This document shows positions 36,717 through 46,377 of a stretch of DNA of 64,000 nt, piece after piece. This stretch comes from Prochlorococcus marinus str. MIT 9515. GTDB taxonomy: Bacteria > Cyanobacteriota > Cyanobacteriia > PCC-6307 > Cyanobiaceae. The notes under the pieces were generated by a model. It was given only the letters and a program-made list of their open reading frames with translations. It had not been told where the DNA came from and ran no database searches. The stretch spans positions 1,240,001 to 1,304,000 of the forward strand of contig NC_008817.1 of assembly GCF_000015665.1 (NCBI RefSeq), given 5' to 3'. Numbering within the stretch: position 1 is the first letter of the stretch; each line of letters begins with the position of its first letter. Both the position numbers and the translations under genes were made by a program.

Positions 36717-37628
36717 TTAGTAATCCACCTCATAACCGAACTCCATTAATTTAGATTCTTTTTTTCTCCAATTTGGTATTACTTTGACAAATAATTCCAG
36801 ATGAACTGAGCCATTTATTAATTTCTTCATATTTGATCTTGCAGTCTGACCAATGGTCTTTAACATAGAACCCTTTTTTCCTATTAGAATTCCCTTTTGA
36901 CTTGTTCTCTCAACAATGATCGTAGCCAATATGGCTGTAAATTTTTTACCATTATCTCTATTAATTTCCTTAATTTTTTCAATTTTTACCGCAACACTAT
37001 GAGGGACTTCTTCTCTTGTATTGATTAATACCTGCTCTCTTATTAAATCCGCTAATAAATTATCTAAGGGTTGATCGCATATTGTATCTTCCTCATATAA
37101 CATTGGTCCTTTTGGGAGAAAATTTAAAATTATATTAATCAATTCAGAGCAACCGTATCCTTCAGATGCACTTACAGTTTGAAAACTTTTACTAGTTCCA
37201 AAAACTTTTCTATATTGATCTAAACGAAGACTCTTGAATTCCTTATTCACCAAATCCCATTTATTCAATACAATAATAAATTCTGTTTTATTTGAAACTA
37301 AAAAATCTTTTATGTATTCATCGCCTCTCCCTGGTTCAACACTTGAGTCGAGAACTAAAATAACCATATCTACACCTTTTATTGCTGATTTGGCATTTTT
37401 TACAAGTATTTCACCTAGAAGATGATGAGGTTTATGGACTCCAGGTGTATCTACAAAAATTATTTGTCCAAATTCTGTAGTAAGTATTCCTTTTAATCTA
37501 TTTCTAGTAGTTTGAGCAACAGGGGAAGTAATAGTTATTTTCTCTCCAATTAACTTGTTTATTAAGGTTGATTTCCCAACATTTGGTCTTCCTAGTAAAG
37601 TTACGAAACCAGATTTATAATTATTCAA
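36717..37628 (-). CDS. era: GTPase Era
   Basis: The 303-residue GTPase assists 16S rRNA maturation and 30S assembly. G1 is GRPNVGKST near residue 13, the switch I region has TRNRLKGILT, G3 is DTPGVHKPHH near 59, G4 is NKWD near 121 and the C-terminal KH domain contains GILIGKKGSMLKTIGQTARSNM near 252. Length and motifs are normal. It is the first gene of a tightly packed minus-strand operon with trmD-ispF. Confidence 0.96.
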   Translation of the reverse strand: MNNYKSGFVTLLGRPNVGKSTLINKLIGEKITITSPVAQTTRNRLKGILTTEFGQIIFVDTPGVHKPHHLLGEILVKNAKSAIKGVDMVILVLDSSVEPGRGDEYIKDFLVSNKTEFIIVLNKWDLVNKEFKSLRLDQYRKVFGTSKSFQTVSASEGYGCSELINIILNFLPKGPMLYEEDTICDQPLDNLLADLIREQVLINTREEVPHSVAVKIEKIKEINRDNGKKFTAILATIIVERTSQKGILIGKKGSMLKTIGQTARSNMKKLINGSVHLELFVKVIPNWRKKESKLMEFGYEVDY

Positions 37629-37667
37629 AAGACTTTTAAAAGATCCATAATAAAATTCTGCTCAAAA

Positions 37668-38195
37668 ATGAAAAAAAAAACCATAAACTTAAAAGAAGCT
37701 TCTTTTACTCAGGCAATAAACATATCAGCTCAATGGTGTAAAGAGTGGGGAGAAGATCTTTTAAGCGAAGAAGTGTTAGCAGATAGAATGGCAGAATTAA
37801 TTAAAACAAAAAATGGATTGAGAGGTTTTTTTGCATATGCTTTGTCAGATCAAGATTGTTATTTATTAGATAAACTACCTTTTTCAGTTGTTTTTAAACT
37901 TCAAGAGTGTGGAAAGGATGTAGTCGAAATAGTAATTAAAAATCTAATTATGAGCTCTGCTCAAATCATTGTTCATGATAGAGAAAATAATCTTGAGTAT
38001 AAATCTAATTCTGAAAACATTTCAGAGAGATGTAAAAGCATCTTACGAGTATTAGATACGAATTATGTGACAAAAAATATCAATCAAATAATGAATGATT
38101 TAGACAATCTTGGAAATAGCTTTGATAATTCAAAAAAATATGATGATGAGCAAAAGGAATTTATTAAGCATCAAATTTCCGATATTGCACAATAA
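37668..38195 (+). CDS. Conserved cyanobacterial protein, 175 aa, unknown function
   Basis: The soluble 175-residue protein starts KKKTINLKEASFTQAINISA and shows EDLLSEEVLADRMAELIKTKNGLRGFFAYALSD near 28-62. The rest is charged and helical. I recognise the general pattern of a cyanobacterial unknown but no family name. It is divergent from era (39 bases between starts) and converges with a Bax-inhibitor-like gene, with a hairpin terminator between them. Confidence 0.7.
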   Translation: MKKKTINLKEASFTQAINISAQWCKEWGEDLLSEEVLADRMAELIKTKNGLRGFFAYALSDQDCYLLDKLPFSVVFKLQECGKDVVEIVIKNLIMSSAQIIVHDRENNLEYKSNSENISERCKSILRVLDTNYVTKNINQIMNDLDNLGNSFDNSKKYDDEQKEFIKHQISDIAQ

Positions 38196-38197
38196 AA

Positions 38198-38222
38198 AAA
38201 GCGTAGATAAGATCTACGCTTC
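38198..38222 (-). terminator. Rho-independent terminator
   Basis: A perfect stem of about 10 bp (AAGCGTAGAT on plus) with a 3-base loop is followed on the minus strand by a run of T, since the plus strand has an A7 tract at 38194-38200. This orientation serves the Bax-inhibitor-like gene at 38256. It may also end the plus-strand gene at 38195. Confidence 0.8.
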
Positions 38223-38255
38223 CTTCAAATAGACGTTTTGGTTTAAATTTATTTT

Positions 38256-38993
38256 TTAATTCCTTCTTCCACCACCTTGAAGAGCAATCATCAGTCTTAG
38301 AATGAATACAAATAAATTAATGTATGTTAAATACATACCTAGAGCACCAGCAAGATATTGATCGTCACTATATCTTCTCGGCATTGTGTAAAAGTCTAAG
38401 AAAGACATTGCAACGAATAAAACTGTTCCGAAACCTGCAATCATAAGTTCAAGTCCTGAACCTCCAAAAATTCCTGGAGCAAAGAAACCACCAATGAGCT
38501 GAACAAACATTGCTATTAACAAACCAATCAAGCCTAGTCCAACAACTCCACTAAGAGCTTGTCCAACGCTATCACTCATTCTTTGGCCTGTATATGAGGC
38601 TATTACAAAAGTAATTCCTGTTGCTAGTGCAGCAGTACCAACGGATCCAATACCAACTGTTCCAATTGCTAAAGCTACTATCCCGCTCAATGTAAATCCA
38701 GTTAACAAGCTGAACCCTGTTAACAAAGGTAAAGCCTTTGCATTATTTGCATTATTTGCCGCACTCGTTGCCACGAAAAACAAAACCAATTCAGCTATTA
38801 GAGCAACAAGAGAAAGAGGTTGAAATAATGAAGGATTTGTAGCTATTAATGAGACCCCTCCCAACACTCCCATAGAAGTTAACACCATTCCTCCCCCTAC
38901 GTAGGGAAGAGCTTTACTTACTACATTTGGTCCAACAATGGAACTAGTTTGAGCATCTCTAATCGCTTGATTAAAATTACTACTTGCTGGCAT
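38256..38993 (-). CDS. Bax inhibitor-1/YccA-family membrane protein
   Basis: The 245-residue protein has about seven hydrophobic segments from residue 35 onward, a short polar head (SSNFNQAIRDAQTSS) and a late FGTVLFVAMSFLDFYTMPRRYSDDQYLAGALGMYLTYINLFVFILRLM block. That loop, with DD near the last helix, is typical of the UPF0005/BI-1 family. These proteins are proposed calcium leak channels; the bacterial role is unsettled. It is followed by a clear hairpin terminator. Confidence 0.85.
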   Translation of the reverse strand: MPASSNFNQAIRDAQTSSIVGPNVVSKALPYVGGGMVLTSMGVLGGVSLIATNPSLFQPLSLVALIAELVLFFVATSAANNANNAKALPLLTGFSLLTGFTLSGIVALAIGTVGIGSVGTAALATGITFVIASYTGQRMSDSVGQALSGVVGLGLIGLLIAMFVQLIGGFFAPGIFGGSGLELMIAGFGTVLFVAMSFLDFYTMPRRYSDDQYLAGALGMYLTYINLFVFILRLMIALQGGGRRN

Positions 38994-39066
38994 TTTATAC
39001 CTTTTTAACTACGCTCATTCTATCTGATTTTTTGCATTTCAGTGTACGGATGACCACAGTAATAGT

Positions 39067-40023
39067 TTATTTATAGGCCTCAATTATTCTTTGAACCAAT
39101 GGGTGGCGAACCACATCTTCAACATTTAAATAACAAAACTTTATCCCATCAGTGTTAGAGAAGATTTTTGATGCTTCGACTAGACCGCTTAACTGGTCGT
39201 TTTTTAAATCAATTTGTGTGATATCCCCATTCACAACCATCTTTGATCTATCACCTAATCTAGTCAAAAACATTCTCATTTGAGAGGTAGTAGTATTTTG
39301 AGCTTCATCTAAAATAATTATAGAATTATCAAGAGTTCTCCCTCTCATAAAGGCTAAAGGTGCAACCTCAATAATGCCTTTATCAATTAATGAATTTGTT
39401 TTATCAAATCCAAAGATACTATGCAGAGAATCAAATAAAGGACGTAAGTATGGATCAACTTTTTGCTGTAAATCTCCGGGCAAAAATCCTAAATTTTCAC
39501 CAGCTTCAACAGCTGGTCTTGTTAAAACAATTTTTTCAATTTTTTTCTCATTTAATAATCTAGCGGCACAAACAGTCGCTAAAAATGTTTTACCTGTGCC
39601 AGCTGGACCAATAGCAAAAGTTAAATCAAAGTTCTCTATAGATTCAACATATTCTTTTTGACGTATAGTTCTTGGCCTCAAATATCGCCCCTCTTTTGAA
39701 CGAGCGAGAATCTTTTTGCCAAGTTCAGCATGAGAAGAAGATTCTCCCATATTCAAAGAACTTAGTGCAGCCTTGAGATCCACTTCTGGGACTTCTAATC
39801 CTTGTTCCCAAATTGGTCTTGTTAGCTCTACCAATGCTGAAGCCCTTTCAAGTTTTGGTTTTACTCCATTCATTTCAAGCTGTAGGCCTCTAATAGTTAA
39901 GGAGACACCTGTAAGAGATTCAAATTTTTTTAAAAAAGAATTACCCGGGCCAGATAATGCAGTGGCAGCATCCGAATTTGGCAAATCAATTGAGAAGTGA
40001 CCAGTGTTGGAAACTTCTTTCAT
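39067..40023 (-). CDS. PhoH-like ATPase
   Basis: The 318-residue protein has a phosphate-starvation PhoH core: Walker A FAIGPAGTGKTFLATVCAARLL near residue 134, VLTRPAVEAGENLGFLPGDL near 166, Walker B IIILDEAQNTTTSQM near 230 and MVVNGDITQIDL near 255. An N-terminal KH-like or small domain of about 110 residues precedes it. The family is linked to RNA handling and ribosome assembly. It is 34 bases downstream of rpsP, in the ffh-rpsP run. Confidence 0.9.
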   Translation of the reverse strand: MKEVSNTGHFSIDLPNSDAATALSGPGNSFLKKFESLTGVSLTIRGLQLEMNGVKPKLERASALVELTRPIWEQGLEVPEVDLKAALSSLNMGESSSHAELGKKILARSKEGRYLRPRTIRQKEYVESIENFDLTFAIGPAGTGKTFLATVCAARLLNEKKIEKIVLTRPAVEAGENLGFLPGDLQQKVDPYLRPLFDSLHSIFGFDKTNSLIDKGIIEVAPLAFMRGRTLDNSIIILDEAQNTTTSQMRMFLTRLGDRSKMVVNGDITQIDLKNDQLSGLVEASKIFSNTDGIKFCYLNVEDVVRHPLVQRIIEAYK

Positions 40024-40057
40024 TTAATTAATGTATGTGAAGATAAATTAAACAAAT

Positions 40058-40402
40058 TTAGCTTTCAGCTTCTTTATTAGCGCTTTCAGATTCTTTACTC
40101 TTAGCCTTCGCAATCTTTTCTTTTTCTAGATTTGCCTTACCAATAGCAATAGAAGGTCTCACTTTTTTTTCTAATAATCCACCCTTTTCTAGTAAAGTTC
40201 TAACCACATCAGTGGGTTGTGCTCCCTGAGTAAGTCTGATTCTTAATGCTTCTGTGTCAAGCCTAGTTTCTTTTGTTCTTGGATTGTAAAAACCTAATTC
40301 TTGGAGAGGTCTTCCATCTCTTCTGGAAGTACTATTGCATGCAACTATCCTAAAACTTGCTTCTTTTTTCTTTCCAAAGCGCTTAAGGCGCAATTTAATC
40401 AT
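40058..40402 (-). CDS. rpsP: 30S ribosomal protein S16
   Basis: The 114-residue protein begins [20 protein letters not shown], followed by [16 protein letters not shown] and [16 protein letters not shown], which are S16 landmarks. A lysine/glutamate-rich tail extends it beyond the usual 80 or so residues, as in other picocyanobacteria. It sits between ffh and the phoH-like gene on the same strand. Confidence 0.97.
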
Positions 40403-40457
40403 TTTAAATTATTAGAGATATATTTAATAATATCATTTAAAGGTAGCTATTTAGAAA

Positions 40458-41936
40458 TTACAAATCCCCAAAACCTTTTTTCTTTTTATTAGATTTTTGC
40501 TTTTTTGAAAATTTATTACTATTCCCTCCTCCCATTCCGGGCATTCCTCCCATTCCGGGCATTCCTCCCATTCCGGGCATTCCTCCCATTCCGGGCATTC
40601 CTCCCATTCCGGGCATTCCTCCCATTCCGGGCATTCCTCCGTTTGACATTTGTTTCATAAAACCTCTCATTCTTTGAAAATCAGCAAGTACTTTATCCAC
40701 ATCTTTTGCTTGATATCCGCTACCTTGAGCAATTCTTTGTCTTCTAGATGGTTGTGCAGCAAGGACTTCTGGCTTTTGCTTCTCTTCTAAAGTCATAGAT
40801 GAAATCATTGATTCAATTTTTTTTAGTTGTTCTTCTCCATTTTTTATCATTCCATCATCAATTTTATTCATCCCCGGTATTAATTTTATTAATCCTCCAA
40901 GAGATCCCATTCTCTTCATTAATCTCATTTGTTTAACAAAATCATTAAAGTCAAAAGTTGCTTCTTGAAGTTTCTTTTGCATTACCTCTGCATCCGCAAG
41001 TTCAACTTCTTTTTGTGCCTTTTCAACAAGTGTTAATACATCCCCCATACCAAGGATTCTGCTTGCCATTCTCTCAGGATGAAATGGCTGCAATGCTTCT
41101 ATCTTTTCACCAGTTCCGATAAATTTTATGGGTTTTCCACTTATTTTTCTTATTGAAAGCGCTGCGCCACCTCTTGAATCACCATCTAACTTAGTTAATA
41201 TTGCTCCCGATATTCCAACTTTTTCATGAAATGACTTTGTCAAATCAGCAGCTTCTTGTCCAATCATAGAATCTACAACCAGTAAAACTTCATCTGGATT
41301 TGTAACTTCTTTTATTCGAACCATTTCACTCATCATTAATTCATCTATTTGTAATCTTCCTGCAGTATCAACAATTAAGGTATCTACATTATTTTCATTG
41401 GCATAAATCAAAGCATCCTTCGCAATTTCTTCAGGCTTACTATCTTTTTCTTTCGCTGAGAAAACTTCTAAATCGTATTGATTACCAATGGTCTTAAGTT
41501 GTTCAACAGCTGCAGGTCTATAGATATCAGCTGCTACTAATAAAACCTTTTTTTCCTTTTCCTTCAAATAAAGGCCTAATTTACCTGTTGCTGTTGTTTT
41601 ACCAGCACCTTGTAAACCTGCCATCAAAATAACTGTAGGAGGGGTCTCTTTTTCGAATAACGGGGAATTCTCATTCCCCATTACATTTATTAATTCTTTA
41701 TTGACTACCTCTATAAATTTCTGCCCAGGATTAACACCTCTTACAACATCTTCTCCAATAGCTTTGTCTTTTACATCTGAAACAAATTCCTTTACTACCG
41801 ATAAACTAACATCAGCATCTAATAATGCTTTTTTAACTTGCTTTAAAGCATCATCAATATTATTTTCACTAATTTTTGCTTCACCTCTTAAACCCTTAAC
41901 AGCGTCTTCAAAGCGTGAAGAGAGTTCATCAAACAT
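40458..41936 (-). CDS. ffh: Signal recognition particle protein Ffh
   Basis: The 492-residue GTPase targets ribosomes with membrane-protein nascent chains. The NG domain has GLQGAGKTTATGKL near 108, DIYRPAAVEQL near 140, DTAGRLQIDELM near 190 and TKLDGDSRGGAAL near 247. The methionine-rich M domain starts near 300 and includes SRRQRIAQGSG. The C-terminus carries six exact GGMPGM repeats, encoded by an 18-bp tandem array, before a lysine-rich end. The repeat region is probably flexible and variable in copy number between strains. Confidence 0.96.
   Translation of the reverse strand: MFDELSSRFEDAVKGLRGEAKISENNIDDALKQVKKALLDADVSLSVVKEFVSDVKDKAIGEDVVRGVNPGQKFIEVVNKELINVMGNENSPLFEKETPPTVILMAGLQGAGKTTATGKLGLYLKEKEKKVLLVAADIYRPAAVEQLKTIGNQYDLEVFSAKEKDSKPEEIAKDALIYANENNVDTLIVDTAGRLQIDELMMSEMVRIKEVTNPDEVLLVVDSMIGQEAADLTKSFHEKVGISGAILTKLDGDSRGGAALSIRKISGKPIKFIGTGEKIEALQPFHPERMASRILGMGDVLTLVEKAQKEVELADAEVMQKKLQEATFDFNDFVKQMRLMKRMGSLGGLIKLIPGMNKIDDGMIKNGEEQLKKIESMISSMTLEEKQKPEVLAAQPSRRQRIAQGSGYQAKDVDKVLADFQRMRGFMKQMSNGGMPGMGGMPGMGGMPGMGGMPGMGGMPGMGGMPGMGGGNSNKFSKKQKSNKKKKGFGDL
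40531..40638. repeat. Six perfect 18-bp tandem repeats in ffh
   Basis: The unit CCCATTCCGGGCATTCCT occurs six times head to tail without change. It keeps the reading frame and encodes a GGMPGM block on the minus strand. It is much richer in G+C than its surroundings and should be prone to copy-number change by replication slippage. Confidence 0.95.
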
Positions 41937-41986
41937 TAGTTATACGTGATTTATATGAACATTATAGATGATACTAAAAGCTAATC

Positions 41987-44104
41987 CTAAACTCCGCTTA
42001 TGTAATCAACTAATTTCCATGAGTTATTTGAGAAACCTAAAATATATTTAACTTTTAAGAAAGGAGTAAAAGTTGTCTCATTTATCAATTCTCCATCTGT
42101 TTTGAATATTTTTTCTGTATATTCCAAGTCAACTGATACTGCTATTCTGGATGCCGTTTGCGTTAAAAGTACAATATTTTTAATATCCGTACTGATATTT
42201 TTGTAAATACCTTTTTGAATATCAAGTTGTCTTTCACTGCTTAATCTATTAATCAAATCTTTTTGAACTATTTTTGATAAATTAATTTGACTTTTCCCTG
42301 ATAGAAAATCACTTTTATTATTAAGCCAATTTTTTATTATGTATTTAATTTGTTCCAATGAGGGAGAAGCAGTAGTTATCTCTTCTCCTAAAAAAGAAAT
42401 TTTTTCTGTACTACTTGGGATAATAATTTTTGATTTATTGGTATCTTTTTTTTTATCGTTTTGATTTAAATCTTTATTAAGAAAATTAATCTTATTTTCA
42501 TTTAATAATAATGAGTTATCACTTATTTGGTTTTCTTGTAAAGGTTTTTTGGAAGTATTTCTTAAAAATCCAATACCTAGGCCAAAAGCAAACAAAATTA
42601 AAAAAGCATATAGATAAGCTAGATAAGGAGATTTATTAAACATTTTATTCTTCTCTAGGGCTTCCCCAAAAACAAATTTTAATTCAGCTATTTTTTCTAT
42701 TGCGTATTTATAAAAATCTATAAATTTATTTTTGATAATTTCTTCAGTTTGGCTGTTGTCATCAATAAATTCTTTTTGTTCTTGATCTTGTCTAAATCCC
42801 CCAGGAAAAGGGAGTCGTCCTTCTTCAAAATTACTTGAATTAATTTCAGGGGTTGAGTCTAAATCCTCTGAAGATTCTTGAGGTTTAAAATATGTTTGAT
42901 TTTGTAGCCTTGATTTTAAAATAGTCTTATTTGATTTCTGTTCTAATTGTTCAATGAATTCTTGGATCTCTCTATCTTGAAACCAAGAATCCAAATCGAT
43001 TTCTTTTAAATCAATATCTCTATACCCAACCAAAACATCATTTTCTAGCCAATTTTTACAAAAAATGCAGATGGCCTCTAACTTCTCTCCTGGATAATTA
43101 TTTAACCATTCTCTTAACTTATCATCGGAACTACTTAAAAACCTTGCTGAGGATTGATCAATATCTGCCAAAAGTAAATCTAAGCAACCTATCAAAGGCA
43201 TTGAATCAAGTCCTGATAAATTGAGTTTTTTTAATATTTTTCTTGCTTCAAATAATTTTTCAGGTTTTCTTCTCGCAAAACCTAATGCTGTTAAAGATAA
43301 AAAAGCTAAAAAGCCTGCCTCATTTGAACCTCTTTTTTGTAACTCTAAGAATAAATCTATCTGCTCTCGAACAGTTAAAAATGGTTTTATTTGTTGAAAA
43401 AAAGATTCAAATTCTTGCTGATTAAGGTAGTTATTATATTCAGATTTATTTTTTCCTTCCAAGCCACCTCTTTTAATTATCAAATTTTCCAACATACTTA
43501 TACCTTTTTTATGAGACTCATTTTCATTTAAATCTCTACTTAATAAGTCAAGAATTCTATAAGGGAGAAGCGAAACCAAGTCCTCCTCAAGATTTTTCCT
43601 TAATTCCCCTAGCTTTCCCATCCTTTGAAGAAGCTGTATACCCTCTTGTAAAAAATCTGCTGCATTGGAATATGATCTTTGCTCTTGTTCTTGAATTGCT
43701 GCGTCTCTTGATGTCAAAGCCGATAACAAGGTAAGGTCAGCTTCTCTACTACTACCTAAAGCAGGGGTTTGAGGAGGCTGTAATGCTTTTCTTGTTATTT
43801 TGAAGGCCTCTTTAGGAAAACCTGATTCCCAAAGAAGTATTAATCCTGCAACCTCTCTATTCGAAGCTAAATCTAAACCTACAGCTCCGTTAAGCAATAA
43901 ATTCTCGTATTCTCTTCTACTATCAGGATCTGTAAGTAAATCTGCAGTAAGGCGAAGCAATTCAGATCTTTGAGTTAAAACCTCGTTGGTAAATCCTACA
44001 TCGGGAGTTTTATCCAAACGTAATTGAAAAGCTCTTAATATTTCCTCAGACGTTGCTGAGGGGCTTACGCCAATTAAACGAAAGTGGTCTAATGGAAGTT
44101 CCAA
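41987..44104 (-). CDS. ftn2: ARC6/Ftn2-type cell division protein
   Basis: The 705-residue protein begins with a J-domain-like head (PLDHFRLIGVSPSATSEEILRAF, then DLLTDPDSRREYENLL), followed by a long helical region, one membrane segment near residues 505-525 (YLAYLYAFLILFAFGLGIGF) and a C-terminal IMS-type domain ending in WKLVDYISG. This is the ARC6/Ftn2/ZipN/Cdv2 layout: a tether that binds FtsZ on the cytosolic side and organises the divisome. The J-like head lacks the usual HPD, as is normal for this group. It lies 50 bases upstream of ffh on the same strand. Confidence 0.9.
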   Translation of the reverse strand: MELPLDHFRLIGVSPSATSEEILRAFQLRLDKTPDVGFTNEVLTQRSELLRLTADLLTDPDSRREYENLLLNGAVGLDLASNREVAGLILLWESGFPKEAFKITRKALQPPQTPALGSSREADLTLLSALTSRDAAIQEQEQRSYSNAADFLQEGIQLLQRMGKLGELRKNLEEDLVSLLPYRILDLLSRDLNENESHKKGISMLENLIIKRGGLEGKNKSEYNNYLNQQEFESFFQQIKPFLTVREQIDLFLELQKRGSNEAGFLAFLSLTALGFARRKPEKLFEARKILKKLNLSGLDSMPLIGCLDLLLADIDQSSARFLSSSDDKLREWLNNYPGEKLEAICIFCKNWLENDVLVGYRDIDLKEIDLDSWFQDREIQEFIEQLEQKSNKTILKSRLQNQTYFKPQESSEDLDSTPEINSSNFEEGRLPFPGGFRQDQEQKEFIDDNSQTEEIIKNKFIDFYKYAIEKIAELKFVFGEALEKNKMFNKSPYLAYLYAFLILFAFGLGIGFLRNTSKKPLQENQISDNSLLLNENKINFLNKDLNQNDKKKDTNKSKIIIPSSTEKISFLGEEITTASPSLEQIKYIIKNWLNNKSDFLSGKSQINLSKIVQKDLINRLSSERQLDIQKGIYKNISTDIKNIVLLTQTASRIAVSVDLEYTEKIFKTDGELINETTFTPFLKVKYILGFSNNSWKLVDYISGV

Positions 44105-44253
44105 ACAAATATCCTATTGAAAATCCTTTAAATGAATTTTATCAATTTATATTTTTTTTTCATAAGGTCTTGGAGAGTTATTAAAAAAAAACATAAAAAT
44201 TGTCCATTGAAGCTTAGAATGTTAACAAATCAAAACTTCATTAAGGTATTTTC
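44105..44253. promoter_or_regulatory. Divergent promoter region ARC6-like / pdhA
   Basis: About 149 bases separate the two starts and include T- and A-rich tracts near 44152-44195. It must contain both promoters. No operator is recognised. Confidence 0.4.
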
Positions 44254-45291
44254 TTGGAAACACACTTAGAGAGAATTTCAAATCTTCAGGATTTCAAAAA
44301 AGCGAAGTTAGATCGTGAAACAGGATTATTTCTCTATGAAGATATGACGCTTGGTCGAAGATTTGAAGATAAATGTGCAGAGATGTACTACAGAGGCAAG
44401 ATGTTTGGATTCGTACATCTTTACAATGGCCAAGAAGCTATTAGCACTGGTGTCATAGGTGCAATGAAAAGGAAGCACGACTGGTTTTGTAGTACCTACC
44501 GCGATCATGTTCATGCTCTAAGTGCAGGTGTCCCTTCTTTTGAAGTGATGAGTGAATTATTCGGCAAGGCCACAGGATGCAGTAAAGGCAGAGGCGGTTC
44601 TATGCATTTGTTCTCAAAAGAACATCATCTCTTAGGAGGATATGCTTTTATTGGTGAGGGCATTCCAGTTGCTTTAGGGTCAGCTTTTTCAAGTAAATAT
44701 AAAAAAGTAGTTGCAGGTGACAGCCAAAGCGACTCTGTAACAGCTGCTTTCTTTGGAGATGGGACTTGTAATAATGGGCAGTTTTTTGAATGTTTAAATA
44801 TGGCTCAATTATGGAAACTTCCAATAATTTTTGTAGTTGAAAACAATAAATGGGCTATAGGCATGGCTCATGACAGAGCTACAAGCGACCCGGAAATATG
44901 GAGAAAAGCATCGGCTTTCGGGATGCATGGTGAAGAAGTTGATGGAATGGACGTATTAGCCGTGAGAGGGGCGGCACAAAGAGCAGTAGAAAGAGCTAGA
45001 GCAGGTGAGGGTCCTACTCTACTCGAATGCTTAACTTACAGATTTAGAGGTCATTCTTTGGCAGATCCAGATGAATTAAGAGCTGAAGAAGAAAAAGAAT
45101 TCTGGGGGAAAAGAGATCCTATTAAGAAATTAGCAAAACTTATGATAGAGGGAGATTTTGCGAAAGAAGAGGAATTAAAGAGTATAGAAAAGAAAATAGA
45201 TTTAGAAATTTCTGAATCTGTTAAAAATGCTCTTGAAGCTCCTGAACCTCCTGCTAATGAATTAACAAAATATATTTGGGCAGAAGATTAA
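44254..45291 (+). CDS. pdhA: Pyruvate dehydrogenase E1 component alpha subunit (TTG start)
   Basis: The 345-residue enzyme subunit decarboxylates pyruvate with thiamine diphosphate. It has [22 protein letters not shown] near 28, [12 protein letters not shown] near 83, [23 protein letters not shown] near 117 and the TPP motif [19 protein letters not shown] near 167. Length is standard for cyanobacterial or plastid-type PdhA. It begins at TTG (44254). It converges with the sigma factor gene, with one base between the stops. Confidence 0.95.
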   Translation: METHLERISNLQDFKKAKLDRETGLFLYEDMTLGRRFEDKCAEMYYRGKMFGFVHLYNGQEAISTGVIGAMKRKHDWFCSTYRDHVHALSAGVPSFEVMSELFGKATGCSKGRGGSMHLFSKEHHLLGGYAFIGEGIPVALGSAFSSKYKKVVAGDSQSDSVTAAFFGDGTCNNGQFFECLNMAQLWKLPIIFVVENNKWAIGMAHDRATSDPEIWRKASAFGMHGEEVDGMDVLAVRGAAQRAVERARAGEGPTLLECLTYRFRGHSLADPDELRAEEEKEFWGKRDPIKKLAKLMIEGDFAKEEELKSIEKKIDLEISESVKNALEAPEPPANELTKYIWAED

Positions 45292-45292
45292 A

Positions 45293-46234
45293 TTAAATTC
45301 CACTAGGTAATTTTCTGGTTAAGTTTCTTAATTTTCTAAGAGCCTTCAGTTCTACCTGTCTTACCCTTTCTCTAGAGACTTCAAGTAATCTTCCTATCTC
45401 AGCCAAGGTATGTCTCTCGTTTCCATCTAATCCGAATCTCAACTTCAGAACATGCTGTTCTTGCTCACTTAAATGAGTTAACCACTTCCCTAACTGCTCT
45501 TGATGCATTTTCTGCTCAACTTGATCTAAGGGCTCTTCATTATTACTATCTGCGATAAGGTCACCTAAGAAACTCCTTCCATCATCTCCATTTACTGGTG
45601 CGTCCAAACTGCTAGTAGATAAAGCTTGTCTCAATACAGAATCTAGTTCCTCTACATCAATTTCCATTGCTTCTGCTATTTCAATCCTACTTGGCATTGC
45701 ACCAAGTTTATGAGCTAACTCCCTACTGACTTTCCTAATAGTGGCTAGTCTCTCACTTAAATGAACAGGTAAACGTATAGTTCTGGATTGACAAGCAATT
45801 GCTCTTGTCATACTTTGGCGAATCCACCAAAATGCATATGTAGAAAATTTATATCCTCTTGTAGGATCAAATTTCTCGACAGCTCTCTCTAAGCCTAAAG
45901 AGCCTTCTTGTACCAAATCCAAAAGTTCTAATCCTTTACCTTGATATTTTTTCGCAACACTAACAACTAGCCTCAAATTAGCTTTCATCATTCTCTCCTT
46001 TGCTCTTCTTCCTATTTTTATTGTTCTTTTTTGTTGAGGGGTAAATTCTTTTGTTTTTTCGTTTAATTGTCCATCTTCAGTGAGAGTCATCATTTTTTGG
46101 ACTTGGTTACCCAATTCAATTTCCTCAGCAGGTGTTAATAAGGGAACACGGCCAATATTAGAAAGGTACCAACTAATAGGATCATTACCTCTTCTTTTTT
46201 GTGGTTCAGTTGATGTTGATACTGATGAAGCCAT
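45293..46234 (-). CDS. Group 2 sigma-70 family RNA polymerase sigma factor
   Basis: The 313-residue sigma factor begins with a short polar head, then region 1.2 (DPISWYLSNIGRVPLLTPAEEIEL), region 2 (ANLRLVVSVAKKYQGKGLELLDLVQEGSLGLERAVEKFDPTRGYKFSTYAFWWIRQ), region 3 and a region 4 helix-turn-helix (HTLAEIGRLLEVSRERVRQVELKALRKLR). It lacks the long N-terminal extension of the primary sigma and has a short non-conserved spacer, as in group 2 factors of cyanobacteria (SigB/C/D/E type). Specific subtype cannot be fixed by eye. It ends against pdhA. Confidence 0.92.
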   Translation of the reverse strand: MASSVSTSTEPQKRRGNDPISWYLSNIGRVPLLTPAEEIELGNQVQKMMTLTEDGQLNEKTKEFTPQQKRTIKIGRRAKERMMKANLRLVVSVAKKYQGKGLELLDLVQEGSLGLERAVEKFDPTRGYKFSTYAFWWIRQSMTRAIACQSRTIRLPVHLSERLATIRKVSRELAHKLGAMPSRIEIAEAMEIDVEELDSVLRQALSTSSLDAPVNGDDGRSFLGDLIADSNNEEPLDQVEQKMHQEQLGKWLTHLSEQEQHVLKLRFGLDGNERHTLAEIGRLLEVSRERVRQVELKALRKLRNLTRKLPSGI

Positions 46235-46377
46235 TTTTATACCTAAATAATGAGGTATTAAAACTTTCCTATACTTTTTAAGAAATACCCGATTACTTAA
46301 TACCGGCTTCAGATTTCAGGTATAAATTGTGTAGTTATGTGTTTAAAACTATAAAAAACTGGTAATAATTGTTTCTT

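Noticed and set aside
40531-40638. CRISPR-like repeat array
   Set aside because: The 18-bp units are contiguous, without spacers, and stay in the ffh reading frame; no cas genes are present.
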